The notes beneath the pieces were generated by a model, which was not told the DNA's origin, ran no database searches, and saw only the letters and a program-made list of their open reading frames with translations. The translations under genes were made by a program, and so were the position numbers. A stretch of DNA of 64,000 nt from Heterocephalus glaber (lineage: Eukaryota > Chordata > Mammalia > Rodentia > Bathyergidae): NCBI RefSeq assembly GCF_000247695.1, contig NW_004624732.1, positions 23,547,303 through 23,611,302 on the forward strand, given 5' to 3'. Position 1 is the first letter of the stretch, and each line of letters begins with the position of its first letter. Positions 1 to 11,243 of this stretch are shown one piece after another.

Positions 1-160
1 CTTCTAATCTGTTCCACTGGTCCTCAGGTCTGTTTCTTTGCCAGTACCATGCTGTTTTTATCACAGTAGCTTTGTAGTATAGTTTCAAGTTGGGGACTGT
101 GATATCCCTTCCTATGTCTCTGTTAACTAGAATTGCTTTTGCTTTTCTAGGTCTAAAACA
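1..160 (-). mobile_element. L1 (LINE-1) ORF2 fragment, antisense
   Basis: The stretch reads, in reverse, like the 3' part of L1 ORF2, including the common block ending near CAGTAGCTTTGTAGTATAG. It is cut by the window edge and has no open frame of note. Confidence 0.75.
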
Positions 161-445
161 TTACAGTTTGTCCTCTTCCATCTTATTCACCAGATCTTGT
201 ACTATGTGGCTTCTGGCTCTTCCTCTTCAAAATGACCCTGAAAAATAAATGTTTTGGATTAATTCAGGACATGAAGGCAGCCATGACAGTACAACTAAAG
301 ATAGTCACAAAAGGACTTCCAGAACTGTTTCAGAAAGTGGCAAGAATGATGGGCTAAATGTGTTTTAAATGAGGGAGACTAATGACGCCTTTTACAATAA
401 TAAACTTTAAAAAGTTATACACATTTTATGATCACACTACATATC

Positions 446-498
446 GGGGTTGAGGTGTAGCTCAGTGGTACAGTGCATGCTTAGCATGCACAGCCAGA
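446..498 (+). mobile_element. old tRNA-derived SINE fragment
   Basis: It contains a Pol III A-box-like GTAGCTCAGTGG followed by a tRNA-like stem region, and it breaks off before a B box. This is a diverged 5' half of an ID-like element. Confidence 0.6.
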
Positions 499-504
499 GT
501 AGAC

Positions 505-645
505 ATCCTTCCCACTTTCCTGATATTACAGAGAAAGCATTTCATTTTTCACCAGTATTTGCTATGATTATTTCAAGTAAGTCCTTTATCAGGTTGAGGA
601 TGTTTCCATTTAGTCCATGTTTGTTGAATATTTTATCACTGAAGA
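505..645 (-). mobile_element. L1 fragment, antisense (tentative)
   Basis: The block around TATCAGGTTGAGGATGTTTC matches the reversed ORF2 stretch that is common in old L1 copies. It is short and diverged. Confidence 0.45.
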
Positions 646-654
646 GTTATAGAC

Positions 655-1095
655 CATTATGCATTATATGTAGGTGTCCCCACAATCACTCAGGTGGGGC
701 TTTTGGGAGTGACTGGATCATGAATGTGATACTGAGTTAGTCCACTGATTGGTTTAGCATAATTCTGGGTATGGACAATGGACTCATTGAAGAGGGAAGA
801 GCCACCCTGAATGTGGGTAGCACCAACCAATATGCTTGTAGCCTGGATGGAATAAAAGAGAAAGCTGAAGGAAGGCTACTGTCTCCTGCCTGCCATGCCA
901 TGGGCTGTTTCTTCTCTCCCAGTACCCCTCTGCCATGCTGCCCTGCCTTGGAGCCACTTGCTTGTCTCCTTCCTTTTGAATTCTTATGACATGTGAATGT
1001 AACTGACCTTCATGGCTTCCAACCTATGGTTCCTGACTACAACAGGTGGCTGACAAGTCTTGACACTAACAAGTTTGACTAGAAGCTGACATCTC
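655..1095 (+). mobile_element. MaLR-type LTR, diverged
   Basis: The segment carries hallmarks of MaLR LTRs: GGTGGGGCTTTTGGGAGTGA, then GGATCATGAATG, and further on a pyrimidine-rich block with GCCATG repeats. Boundaries are approximate and no target duplication was identified. Confidence 0.45.
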
Positions 1096-1149
1096 TTACT
1101 ATAAATAAATGGAATAGAATACAGAAATCAATTTATAGTTAATTGCTTT

Positions 1150-2475
1150 CCAACAAGGTTGCCAAGATAATTCAATGGGGTAAAGAACTGTCCTTTCAAC
1201 AAATGGTGTTGGGATAACTGGATAACTACACACAAAAGATTGAAGATGGACCCTCTCTCACACCAGATAATATAAAACAAGTTTGCTCAAAATGGCTCAC
1301 AGACCATGATATAAGAGCTCAAACTGTAAAGCTCTAATAAAAAGACAAAGGATAAGACAATGGTTTAACTCTGATACCAAAAATAGTGACAAAAGGAAAA
1401 ATAAATCGGACTTCTTTAAAAACTTTTGTGCTTTATAGGACATCATCAACAAAATGAAAGACAATCCACTGAAATAGAAAATATGTGCAAATCATACATC
1501 TGATAAGAGATTTTAGAGTAAAGAATTTTTACAACTTAGACAACCCAGTTAAAAATGGGCAAAAGTTCTGAATAGTTATTTCGGTGATGATACACAATAT
1601 CGTCAATAAGCACATGAAAGGACACTTGCTATTATGCTATTACAGAGATAAAATTCAAACTCACAGTGAAATACCATTTTAGAATAAGTAGGATAGGTAT
1701 AATAATGAGATATTAATAAATGTGGGTGATGATGTGGAGAAACTAGAACCCTCATATATGCTGGTGGGAATGTAAAATGGAGCATTCACTTTGAAAAACA
1801 GTCAAGTCATTCTTGAAAAGGTTAATCATGCAGTGATCATGTAATCTAGCAATTTCATCCCTTAGTACATCTTCAAGAAAACTGAAACATTTATACAAAC
1901 CTTGTAATATAATGTTCATAGTGGCATTATTTACAATTGTTAGAAAGTGGAAACAAGCCAGTGTCCACGACCTATGAATAATGTGGTTGTGTACATAAAA
2001 TGCAATTTTATTTCACAATGAAAAGTAAGGAAGTATTTTAGGTAAACACTCAGGCAAAAAAGGAGATCAGAGGTTTCCTAGGACTAGAGAGTGGAATTAG
2101 TTTTTTTGTCTTTAAAAAATATCAAATTTTAATACTATTCTTGTTTTGAAGAATATTTTTAGAGGTTTAGTTTCATAGAAAAATTGTGCAAGCGGTACAA
2201 GAATTTCCCATGTACTCCTTGCTCCCCAACTACATTCATAGCCTCCTCCAAGACCAACATCCTCTATCAGAGTGGTGCATTGTTACAACTTAGGAGCTTA
2301 CATTGACATTATCCTTGCCCCCCAAAATCTGTTGTAGTTTCTTTTTAGGGTGATGAAAATGTTTAAAATGAACTGTGGTGATGGTCATACAACTCTTTGA
2401 ATGTACAAATTATATCCTTTAAGCAGGTAAATTGTATGATATATGAATTTTATCTGTTAAGCTGGTGTCAAAAAA
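1150..2475 (+). mobile_element. L1 fragment: end of ORF2 and 3' UTR
   Basis: From 1150 the sequence follows the C-terminal part of L1 ORF2, with the block AACAAATGGTGTTGGGATAA. It continues to a typical L1 3' UTR with GTGGTGATGGTCATACAACT near 2380. Positions about 2108-2350 look like a separate old insertion. Many stops; not coding. Confidence 0.75.
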
Positions 2476-2524
2476 TGTAGGATGACAATTAAGGAAATTT
2501 GGATTGACAGAATACCATGCTTCT

Positions 2525-3053
2525 CCATTTTCACAGATTTGACATCCGTGGATTCAACCAAACATAGATCGATAATATTCAGAAATAAAATGTGTTGGGC
2601 GAGGCATGATGGCACATGCCTGTAATCCCAGCCCTGCTGAAGCAGGATGATAACTAGCTCAGGCCCAGCCTGGGGAAATTAGTATTTAGTGAGACCACAT
2701 CTTAAAAATTTAAAAAAGTGCTAGGGATGTGGCTCAATGTGAAAGCCCTAGGTTCAATCCCCAGTACTACCGAAAAAAAAAAGTGTCTGTATTAAACATA
2801 CACTTTTTTAATTGTCATATTGCACACATGCATTTTTTCCTTGCCATTATACTCTAGACAGTACCATGTAACACAGCACTTACGTTGTATCAGGTACTAT
2901 AAGTAATCTGTAGATGATTTACGGTATACAGGAGGCTCAATTAGGTTATATATAACACTGCTATTTTATATAAGGAGCTTGAGTATTTGCAGTTTGGTAT
3001 CTCCAGGGGGCCCTGCAGCCAATCCCTGGGGGAAATTAAGGGAGGGGTATTGT
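2525..3053. mobile_element. Tigger-like DNA transposon relic, split by a SINE
   Basis: The two halves (2525-2596 and 2783-3053) match, from memory of the family, the non-autonomous Tigger type. Signals are GTGGATTCAACCAA, then TAAGTAATCTGTAGATGATT and GGTATCTCCAGGGGG. A B1-dID SINE sits between them. The family name is a recollection, not a search result. Confidence 0.5.
2597..2782 (+). mobile_element. B1-dID composite SINE
   Basis: A B1-like head (CATGCCTGTAATCCCAGC) is followed by an A-rich linker and then an ID-like tRNA half with GATGTGGCTCAATG and GGTTCAATCCCC. It ends in an A-tail. This head-to-tail composite is diagnostic for non-murid rodents. Confidence 0.75.
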
Positions 3054-3545
3054 GGAAATAATTTTTAAGATGTGATGGTGGTACTGAGGTTATATTTATG
3101 AAAAAAGAACTATCATTTAGAAATACTAAAATATTTGTGTATGAAACAAAGACTACCGTTTTGACCCCACCAATTCCCAGTTCATGTATCTGCTCCCTAC
3201 CAATATAGACTCCTCCAAGTGATCTATTTTCCTTCTTTTCAATTTAGTTCCTGCCAGTTTTTAAAAAACCCAATCCAAGCTGGTTTTCTTCACTATGCCC
3301 GTGTTATAATGAACGGTCAAGTATAGCCCACCAACAATTGACATGGCTGTTCTTCCTCATTCTCCCTTTTTATCCCCATCTGAATTTCTTTCCTATTATT
3401 TTAGTGGCTTAGATACCTTTTTCAAAATTTTTTTTCTACATGTAATATCTACATGACCCCATAACTTTAAATATTGTCTATTGGCTGATGTCTCCAAAAT
3501 TTACATCTCTAGTCTGGACTTCTTTTCTGAATTACAAACTCTTGC

Positions 3546-3628
3546 TTTTTTGGGGGGCACTGGGGATCAAACTCAGGACCTTGCACTTCCAGGCAGGTGC
3601 GGCGCCATTGAGCTAAACCCCCAGCCCT
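3546..3628 (-). mobile_element. ID-like SINE, antisense
   Basis: In reverse orientation it shows the ID signature: GATCAAACTCAGGACCTTGC (B-box side), then GCGCCATTGAGCTAAACCCC (A-box side), preceded by a T-run for the tail. Confidence 0.8.
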
Positions 3629-3964
3629 GAATTATAAACTCTTATGTCCAACTACCTTCTTGGTATTTGCATGAGATAACTGTATATGCATCTCAGTATA
3701 ACAGATCCAAAACTGAATTCATCTTCTCTCATCCCCAACCTGCTTGTTCATCTTTCCTGTTTGATTAAATAGCAACTCCATTCTTCGAATTGCAAAAAAA
3801 GTTGGAGTGATCTTGGATTTCCTTCATTTTCTTATACCTTCTATTAGTTAAATTGCCATCAAATCCTGCATGCAACCTTGTTTGAATACATCCAGATAAC
3901 TTACTCTTCCACTGCTTGCACTTTCCCCAAGACAAAATGATTCTTTAAAAAATTTAAGTGGGTG

Positions 3965-4070
3965 GGGGGTTCAGAGCATAGCTCAGCAACAAGGTGCATG
4001 CTCAGCATGTTTGAGGCCCTGGGTTCAATCCCTAGCACCACCATCACCCCCCCCCCCCCCACGCACAAAT
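3965..4070 (+). mobile_element. old tRNA-derived SINE with C-run
   Basis: Diverged A box (ATAGCTCAGCAA) and an intact B box (GGGTTCAATCCC) mark an older ID relative. A run of about 14 C replaces a normal tail near 4049. Confidence 0.65.
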
Positions 4071-4414
4071 CAGTTCCAATTATGTTGCTTTTCTAGTCAA
4101 AACCTTTGAATGGCTTCCCATCTTGCTCAGTAAAAGCCAGTTTCAACAGTTTGGTATCCTGTTACCTCTCTGACCTCATTTCCTACTTTTACCCTCCTAT
4201 CCTTTGCTTTGCCACTCTGGCCTCCTTTCTGTTCACAGGCTACAATAAGTGTTCTCCTGTCTCAGAACAGTTTCTGCACTTATCATTCTTTCTTCCTCAA
4301 TCCTTTTTTCCCTGACAAGGTACATTAATTGGTCTCTCACCTCCGTCAGTTCTTTGTAACTTTTGCTTTTTAGTGGGGTCATTCCGGTGTATTTAAACAA
4401 GTCTCTCTTAAAAA

Positions 4415-4545
4415 CAATTTTTTTTATTGGTAATGTTTGCAGTACATAATGATTACATTCCTCTGGGGAATTAGTACATGTACATAACACATCTTAATTT
4501 TTTTCTTTTTTTCATGACTCTCCTTCCCCTAAACAAGTCTTTTTC
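4415..4545. repeat. unclassified interspersed repeat, copy 1
   Basis: The block TTTGCAGTACATAA through TAGTACATGTACATAACA recurs with few changes at 5495-5640. I cannot name the family. It may be the end of a lineage-specific L1 or LTR. Confidence 0.5.
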
Positions 4546-4549
4546 CCAA

Positions 4550-5300
4550 CCTCAGCACCACTAATTTTTGCATCATTTTCTCCTGCAATGCTCATCCTTT
4601 CATATTACATATTTTACTCATTACTTTAAAAAATATTTCTTCAATGAGGTCACAGGGGTTTTTTTTCCCTCTACTTTGTTAAGTGTTTGGGTCACAATAG
4701 TTTTAAGTGTGTGAATGGTTGTTTATAACGGACTTACTATATTCTTTAGTTTGTCCTTTAACTAGTACTAGCTTCACAGGAGTTTGGACATGCATTCCCA
4801 AAAGAAGAGGAGACTGACTGAATAGAAACATTGTCCATTCTTCTTATCAAATCTTACTTTCCACACTTCTGTACAGTACTTTTCTTTTTTCCTTTTTTCC
4901 ACTTCAAATATACTACTCTTCACATTCACTGTACTCCCAGCACACTACCCACTCCCTTCTGAACTTTTATTCCTTGGTGATTCTTCTCTGGAATGCTCTT
5001 TCAATATCACCCATCTACTTTAAAAAATTGTGCTTTCCTCCCCAAGATGTTACCTTTTCTAGATCAAGCAGTCTTCCATTTCATTCCTACTCCTTCAATC
5101 CACAGTACTCTCTACTTTCTCTGCACTACACAGAAGGGTCTACGCATGGATTTACTGTTTTTGAGTTTAGCCTCTGGTACCCCAATTCCTAAGTCCCTGA
5201 AGATGAGAGCACATTTCCCCACAGTTCTGCACCCCTCTTGCAACACATACACACTGCAGCAGCAGGAGTTTCACACAGAAGATACCCTATAAAACCCAAG
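4550..5300 (-). other. old repeat-like flank, possible L2 remnant
   Basis: The pyrimidine-rich sequence with CTGGAATGCTCTTTCAATAT and nearby blocks recalls the antisense 3' part of L2. No gene seen. Confidence 0.3.
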
Positions 5301-5494
5301 TGCATACAAGCCAACCCAATTTCAAAAGACGTTTATTGTGCTTCTGACTACAAAAGTAATAATACACACATCTAGACCATTCAGGAAACAAAAGTTGTAA
5401 TAAAAAAATAACGATCTCCATAATTATCTTTGAGAATTAACCAGCAGTAAGTTTGGTGTTTTCCTTTAAATCTTATATTTATTTTTCTCAATTT

Positions 5495-5640
5495 AAAATT
5501 TTTTAATAGTACATGTTTGCAGTACATAAAGATCACATTCCTCTTGGAGAATTGGTACATGTACACATATTAATTTTTTAAACCCCATTCTCTCCCCTCA
5601 CCCCCCCATCTGTGTGTCCCCTTCCCTCTTGAAAAAGATC
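5495..5640. repeat. unclassified interspersed repeat, copy 2
   Basis: It repeats the motif of the copy near 4430: TTTGCAGTACATAAAGATC, then TTGGTACATGTACACATATT. It is followed by a C-rich block. Identity between the copies is high by eye over about 90 bases. Confidence 0.5.
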
Positions 5641-5837
5641 TATTTTTTTATTACCTATCTCTAATTTGCTCCTTATTTATATTTTAGGTTTCTCGCACAC
5701 GAGAAAGCATGCGATATTTAAGTTTGTGTCGACATATTTCATTTAACATTGGCCAACTCACACTATTAAAAAGTGATTTTCACGAAGCAGTGTACAATCT
5801 AAACAAAAATTCTTTCAAAGTCGAATTACCGGCGAGC

Positions 5838-6276
5838 ACAGGGGCTTGATGCGGCAAAAACTCTGGGTCGTTCAGGATCCTTGAAGGTAGCCGTGTAATT
5901 TGCAGTTTTCTATCCTCCAAAACACTTTTCCACAAATCATCCGAAGGCAACGTGTGAGGAAGGACAGAGCAGCATCATTTATGGAGGCACTCAAAATCTC
6001 TTTAGCCGAGTCGGGGTTCCCGAAGTTCCCACGGAGGTGTGCTCCATCCTCATAAGGGAAAGAACTGACAAAAAGTTGGGCTTCCGGCACACATCTCCGC
6101 GCCAGCTCCAGGAGCAAAAGGAAACTACTCAGGCTCTTCAACGGGAAGTCGCAAGGCACAATTTCCTTCATCGAAATTACCCAGTAGAGAGTGGGCGCCG
6201 GTGACCCAGAAGTGAAAGACTGTTTCCTTTCAGGTATTAGACCCCTGGCCAAAGGAAGTTCCAGCCGGAAGGCTTT
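5838..6276 (-). other. unassigned protein-like open frames upstream of the promoter
   Basis: On the minus strand one frame is open from 6276 to a stop at 5872-5874, about 134 codons; the first ATG begins a stretch read as MKEIVPCDFPLKSL. A second, overlapping frame carries a different protein-like tail containing LPSDDLWKSVLEDRKLQ and LNDPEFLPHQAP, ending near position 5770. No interspersed repeat is visible, and CpG content is above that of the flanks. I do not recognise the protein. It could be a divergent transcript from the shared promoter, a frameshifted pseudogene, or chance. No usual start context, splice signals or poly-A signal were established. Confidence 0.35.
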
Positions 6277-6510
6277 TCACCACGCACTCCTGGCTCCTCT
6301 CTAGCTCTTCCTATCACAGTGGCGGCTTTCTAGCGCCGTCTTACTTAGATCCACGTCTGTCTAACCCAATTCCCAAGGGGCCTAACTTAACCCTGTTACC
6401 CTTTCCTTAAAGAATTTTTACCTTACGGGTCCCCACCAAGGTCAATTAACTCTCTCCTTGGGGCAAAAGCTCTTGGGGCCTTCGCTCCGGAAGCCCAGCG
6501 TAGTCAGGCC

Positions 6511-6523
6511 GGCGCCTGCGCAG
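6511..6523. promoter_or_regulatory. NRF1-type site, left copy
   Basis: GGCGCCTGCGCAG contains the TGCGCA core of NRF1 sites. Its exact reverse complement is at 6622-6634. Confidence 0.6.
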
Positions 6524-6529
6524 GGCATT

Positions 6530-6579
6530 ACCATAGAGAGGCAGCCACCTCTCTGGTCTTGGTTTACACTCTCTATGGT
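6530..6579. repeat. perfect 11-bp inverted repeat in promoter
   Basis: ACCATAGAGAG at 6530-6540 is the exact reverse complement of CTCTCTATGGT at 6569-6579. A further small stem, AGAGAGG/CCTCTCT (6535-6541 and 6548-6554), shares the left arm. Confidence 0.8.
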
Positions 6580-6589
6580 CTAACCGGGT

Positions 6590-6749
6590 CGGTGGCGGTA
6601 AGGGGAAAAAGGGAGGCTGCACTGCGCAGGCGCCGTCGGCTTTTCTAGCTCTTTTTTTAATCCCCGCACCAAGCGCTTAACCTCATTGGGGTGGAGGAGA
6701 AGGCGGCGGCTGCCTGCTCTGCAGCGATAACAGTAGCGAATAATCGGCG
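6590..6749 (+). other. CLASP1: CLASP1 exon 1 (non-coding, start estimated)
   Basis: A strong donor, GGCG|GTAAGTAC, lies at 6749/6750 in the CpG-rich block. The sequence before it has no ATG, which fits a 5' UTR exon. Assigning it to CLASP1 rests on strand, on the coding exon 27 kb downstream, and on the usual gene structure of a non-coding GC-rich first exon. The transcription start is not visible, so the left boundary is a guess. Confidence 0.65.
6622..6634. promoter_or_regulatory. NRF1-type site, right copy
   Basis: CTGCGCAGGCGCC is a good match to the NRF1 motif and the exact inverse of 6511-6523. It lies within or just at the start of the predicted first exon. Confidence 0.65.
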
Positions 6750-7399
6750 GTAAGTACGGGGTTAGGGTAAGGAGGCTTAGACCCGAGGCCCCTGGCCCCT
6801 CCCTCGCGGCGGCGGGCGCCGGCTCTGGGTGGGGGCGAGGTCCGGCGCTGTCATCCGCTCCTGAGTGCACTTTGGGGGGAGGGGGCGGCACTGAGGTGGG
6901 AGCCGGCTGAGGAGCGGGGTTAGAGGGCTGTTTTTCTAACCAGTAGGTTGCTGATCCCAGGCTGCTTTGCACGGGAGGGGACGGCTGTTCGGTCAGCAGG
7001 GCTTTGTGTGCCCCTCTCCTTTTCCCTCTCCCAGACCCCACCCCGGTCTCCCTTCCTGACCCGAGGCTCCGGTACCGGGTGGGAGAGACCACGAAGCCCA
7101 GGACTCGTTTGAAAGGAGCCTGGGACTGCGACGGGAGGGGTCTAAGGAGAGGAACCCACAACAACTAGTCCTCGGCGAGTGATGGGTGTGGAGAAAGATC
7201 CGGAGGGAAGGGGTGCCGGGGAGGCGGGCGGCCGGAGCTCTCAGCCGGGCCAGACAAAAGCTGAGCGAGCCGCGCCGAGGGGAGCAGCCGCCCGGGTGGG
7301 ATGCGCTGGGTTCTCTTGGTCCCTGGGGGCCCCCAGAGAGCTTCTTTCCAAAGCCGAGAAAGCGGACAAGTGCTGAGTTAAGCCTGTGCAGCCTCCTCA

Positions 7400-8830
7400 A
7401 CTTGCCTTTGTTGTTCTTTGGTATTGGCAGACGCTCTGACGAAGATGAGTGTGTGATCTTGCACGTTAGCCTGGTTGGCTACAATGGAGCTAATGTAATT
7501 TTGCTTTCCGTTTTTCTGAGCTGCTCGGATGAGTATGGGTTTTTCCAGAGTCTAAGTTATTACATAATATTGTAAAAAATAGTTGTGCTTATTTCTAAAA
7601 TTAAAAAATAATGAAGTGGAAGCTTCAAACGTGTTGCATCGAGGTGTTTTCTGTATAGTGGTGTTTCTTTGTTAATTGCTGACTTATTTGTAACACCTGT
7701 GTGGTCTTTAATAAAAATATGATACTTTAATGTGTAGTTGTGGCAGTGATAGGTTTGGATTCTTCAGTCCTTTGGGAGGCAATGATGCAAAAGGGTCAGA
7801 AGTGAACAGTTGCCTGCTGGCATGTACCTGTATGCACCATATCCAGGTGCCACAATATATTATCAATTCTGGCCCTAGGAATTGTTATTTTTATTACATT
7901 ATTTGTCATATTTACTGAGCTTTTGGCCCATTTCCTCATGGAGAGAGTGGGAGAAGAGTAATACTGATGCAGAGACCATAGAGATAAGGGAAGTAACACG
8001 GTGCCCCAGAGGGCTGAATATTATTTTTATTCTCCACTTGCCAAGAAAGATTTAACTTTTGATGAGCTGTTTGCTTATTCATTATTGTCAAATTGTCTAA
8101 TTGTACCTCTGTAGCAGTACTTAATGCAAATCTGTTTTTATTTATCATTGTTTATTATGGGCTTACATGTCGCACTGGTTTAGATTTATTTTGTTTTACG
8201 TTTTAATTTTTATCTAGGAGTTTTTCACCATAGCTTTTGATTCTTTAAACGAAGGTTAACCAAAGTCAGAACTCCTCTGAAGAGACTTTGTTGATGGTGG
8301 ATGTGTGAAATATTCTATGTCCATGTTACAGCTGATGTGGCAAATAGACTTTGGCAAAGTTTTCACTACAAATTTGTTTTAGAACTGAAAAACTCAGATC
8401 TCCTAGGGTGTCAAGCTTTTGATTAACTCACAGATTCAACTTTATATGAAAGAGGAAAGCATTTTTTTGTACTGATAGCAAGCAAAACTCTGCAGCTTGG
8501 TGTGTTATGCTTTAGTAACTGCTGCGATACCATCTTTCAAGTGTAGTTTAGGTGATGGGAACTTGCTTTTTATAGAGCAAGATTTCAGATCCTTAAAATA
8601 GTTTAAATGAGTGGTGAGAACTGATTGGACAGAAGAACATGAAGTTTATTGTTCAAATATGTTATATTTTGTTTGGTTTTAGATTTAGATTTTTTTTTGC
8701 TTCAGTTTTTTGTTGACTCTTTTCTTGAATAGTGTCATAATTTAAAAGTTAGGTAAGATACTTTCTTGGGCCTGAAACTTAACTTGTTTAAGACTTCATT
8801 TATTAATCATCTTGTACTTCAAAACACTTT
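7400..8830 (+). other. unique intronic sequence
   Basis: AT-rich, apparently single-copy DNA after the CpG island. Open frames are short and not protein-like. Nothing else seen. Confidence 0.6.
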
Positions 8831-8832
8831 TT

Positions 8833-8932
8833 AGGGCCAGGGATTTGGCTCAATGGTTCCACTGCCTGTCTTGCAAGCGCAAGGACCCAAGTTCAATCCC
8901 TGGTACCAAAAAACAAACAAACAAAAAAACCT
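8833..8932 (+). mobile_element. ID-like SINE
   Basis: It starts GGGCCAGGGATTTGGCTCAA (A box), has AAGTTCAATCCCTGG (B box), and ends in a CAAA-rich tail. Confidence 0.85.
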
Positions 8933-8954
8933 GCTTTTTAAATAAACAACCCCC

Positions 8955-9150
8955 ACCCCTTTTCCAGTACTTGGGGTTGAACTCAGGGCCTTCATACTAA
9001 GCTACATTGCCGCCATACCTTTTTAAATTTTTTAAATTTTGAGACAGAGTCTCCCTAAATTGCCCATGTTGGGCTCGAACTTGCTGCCTTCTTGCCTCGC
9101 CTTCCCAGGTAGCTAGGATTACATGTGTGCACCATCACATCCTGTTTAAA
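8955..9150 (-). mobile_element. B1-dID composite SINE, antisense
   Basis: The ID half (GGTTGAACTCAGGGCCTTC) is followed by an A/T linker and the B1 half (GAGACAGAGTCTCCC to GTGTGCACCATCAC), all in reverse. Confidence 0.75.
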
Positions 9151-9421
9151 TAAACAATACTTTTTGTTTTGTAGTACTATTGGTAAATATTATAATTATT
9201 TAAGGGCAAGTATTAGTCCTAGAGGTAGTTTTAATAACTATCAATTGTGATAACTGCAAGTCTGGTTGTCAAATTAAATAGAAATAGTAAACAGTAGGTA
9301 AAACATTAATATTTTATAAACAGAATCATTTAAAAGATTTCTTTGAAATAAGAGAAGTATCTATTAGAATATCTTAAAAACAGAAACAAAGAAAAAATCA
9401 TTGATGATGCAGTTTTTGATT

Positions 9422-9614
9422 TGTAAAATGTAATTATTAGTATTATTTTTTTGTTTGTCTTTTGAGACAGGATCTTGCTATGTAATTGAGGCTGGCTTTG
9501 AACTCACTATGTAGTCCAGGCTATTCTTGAACTCATGGCAATCCTCCTGCCTCAGCCTCTCAAGTGCGGCAATTACAGGCATGCATCACCATGCCTGGCC
9601 TGTAAAATGTAATT
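9422..9614 (-). mobile_element. B1-like SINE with 14-bp target duplication
   Basis: The antisense B1 body spans 9446-9600. It is flanked by TGTAAAATGTAATT at 9422-9435 and again at 9601-9614, a perfect target duplication. The element has the internal repeat (ACTCACTATGTAG, CCAGGCT) seen in B1-like copies here. Confidence 0.9.
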
Positions 9615-10674
9615 TAAAAAGTGAACTAAGCTGTCTTTATTCAGTGCCAGCAGGGTATCATTCCTAAAGTGTATGTGTATGTGTTGGACTAACTCATTTC
9701 TAGAATTTAGCGTATCAGGCTTCAGTAACTACTGCAATAAAATTTCTTAAGTTCAGAGGGTGGGAACTGACACACCATAATTTACTGATTGCTTTTAGCT
9801 TCCTTCTCTTGTTTTCCTACCCTCTCTATGCTCAAACCATTACTGCTACACCAAATGATTTGCTTTATTAGATTCTGATGGCATGTCACATCTCACCTGT
9901 CCTCATGGATCCCTGAAGATCTAGCTCAGATGTACTCAGATGGTGGCATTTTTTCCGTAACACCTTTGTTAGCTTCTTGTTCCTTGCCTGGAAGTCTCTT
10001 CACTTCTTGCTATTCCTGTGGTATCCATCACCTTCCTCTTTAGGTTCACTCCTGGGCATTTACTCTTTAAATCCTGGAGGGCAGACATTGTCTTTGTAGA
10101 ACACCTGTGGTGCCCTCTGTTGCTTACTGATGCAACTTGTATAAATAGTGGAAACGGTGTGTATGAAATAACTAAAGAAATATATTGTAAGGTAGACTAA
10201 TGGGATTTGAGCCTTGGAAGAGCTCTGAGTTCCTGTAATCTAACATTTTTCCTTCTACTTTATGTTTGCTACATTCTGATCATCAGCCTCAAACTGTAGG
10301 TGTGCCTCTTTGTTCTTGCACAGGCCTTGGTTACCAGAAAAAATTTAAGACTACCAAAATCTGGCCCAGATGCTTCTACCTGTTGACGTTTAGTTATTCC
10401 CCCTGCAGCAACATGAATTAAGTCTGTTTCTTTTCCACATAATACCCTTTCGTGTTTTCCAGGACAGTCATCAGGCCATCTCTAGGTTGATCAATTAGAT
10501 TATTTATTAAACCAATTTTAGTTAGCCACCAGGTACCAGGAGGTACAGTTGAAAGCACATACACAGTCCCTGCATTTCAGGGGCTCACAATCTAGAAGAG
10601 GAGACAACTATAGCATGAATTGATGCCAGCTGTATTGGAAGTAGGCAGACAGCCCAAGATGCTTTGTTACCTGC

Positions 10675-10760
10675 TGGTTTATTTTTGGTGCTGGAGATGA
10701 AACTCAGGTCCTGACCCCTGCTAAGTGTGGCCTGCCAGTGAGCTGGACCCCTGAGCCCCT
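10675..10760 (-). mobile_element. ID-like SINE, diverged, antisense
   Basis: GGTGCTGGAGATGAAACTCAG and a later AGTGAGCTGGACCCC follow the reversed ID layout. Confidence 0.6.
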
Positions 10761-10914
10761 TCCTGGCTTAATGGAAACTCACCATGCTTTCTTTAGGCAA
10801 CTCTGTTTTTAAAATGTTTTAAATTTGCAATATAAAGTAAAACAAAAGATTTTGATAGGACCTGACCAGAGTATGCAGCTACTTTCTTAAGAGACAGTAT
10901 CAATAATTTCAAAC

Positions 10915-11125
10915 TTTTTTGTATATTCTGGTTCTGCCACAAGCTAGTCATGTGATTTTGAGCTAATTAAATAATTTGTTTGTATTTTAGTGTTTTCATC
11001 TATAAAAAACAAAGGAAAGGGGACAGCAGTGTTAATAGTAGCATGTCCTATGTGGTTTTAAGAATTAAATAGCAGGACACGTAAAGTGCTGAGAACAGTG
11101 ACTGGCATATATTAAATGCCATAGT
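10915..11125 (+). mobile_element. MIR SINE
   Basis: It shows GGTTCTGCCAC, then TTTTCATCTATAAAA, and AGTGCTGAGAACAGTGACTG, in the order found in MIR. Confidence 0.65.
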
Positions 11126-11158
11126 TGGAGTTAATACTGATAAAAATGTTGTAGTAGT

Positions 11159-11243
11159 GGGCTGGGGATTTAGCTCAGTGGTGCCACCGCCTGCCTTGAA
11201 AGTGCAAGGTTCTGAGTTCGATCTCCCCCCCCCAAAAAAAAAG
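11159..11243 (+). mobile_element. young ID-like SINE
   Basis: Near-consensus A box (TTTAGCTCAGTGG) and B box (GAGTTCGATC) with a C-run and A-tail. Possible short target duplication GTAGTAG on both sides. Confidence 0.85.

Larger units (their letters stand above)
6450..7380. promoter_or_regulatory. CLASP1: CpG-rich promoter region of CLASP1
   Basis: GC and CpG density rise sharply here compared with the AT-rich flanks, as in housekeeping promoters. It holds an ETS-type motif CTCCGGAAGCC (6484-6494) and two NRF1-type palindromes. There is no convincing TATA box. The first exon lies inside it. The open frames in this block on either strand are by-products of high GC. Confidence 0.85.

Noticed and set aside
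6580..7575. Long open frames on both strands in the CpG island
   Set aside because: They are rich in Pro, Arg and Ser, as expected from GC-rich DNA, and overlap each other. They have no recognisable domain and lie across the promoter and first exon.
11159..11243. tRNA gene
   Set aside because: The A and B boxes are tRNA-like, but the element cannot fold as a full tRNA, has an A-tail and recurs dozens of times; it is an ID SINE. The same holds for the other copies.
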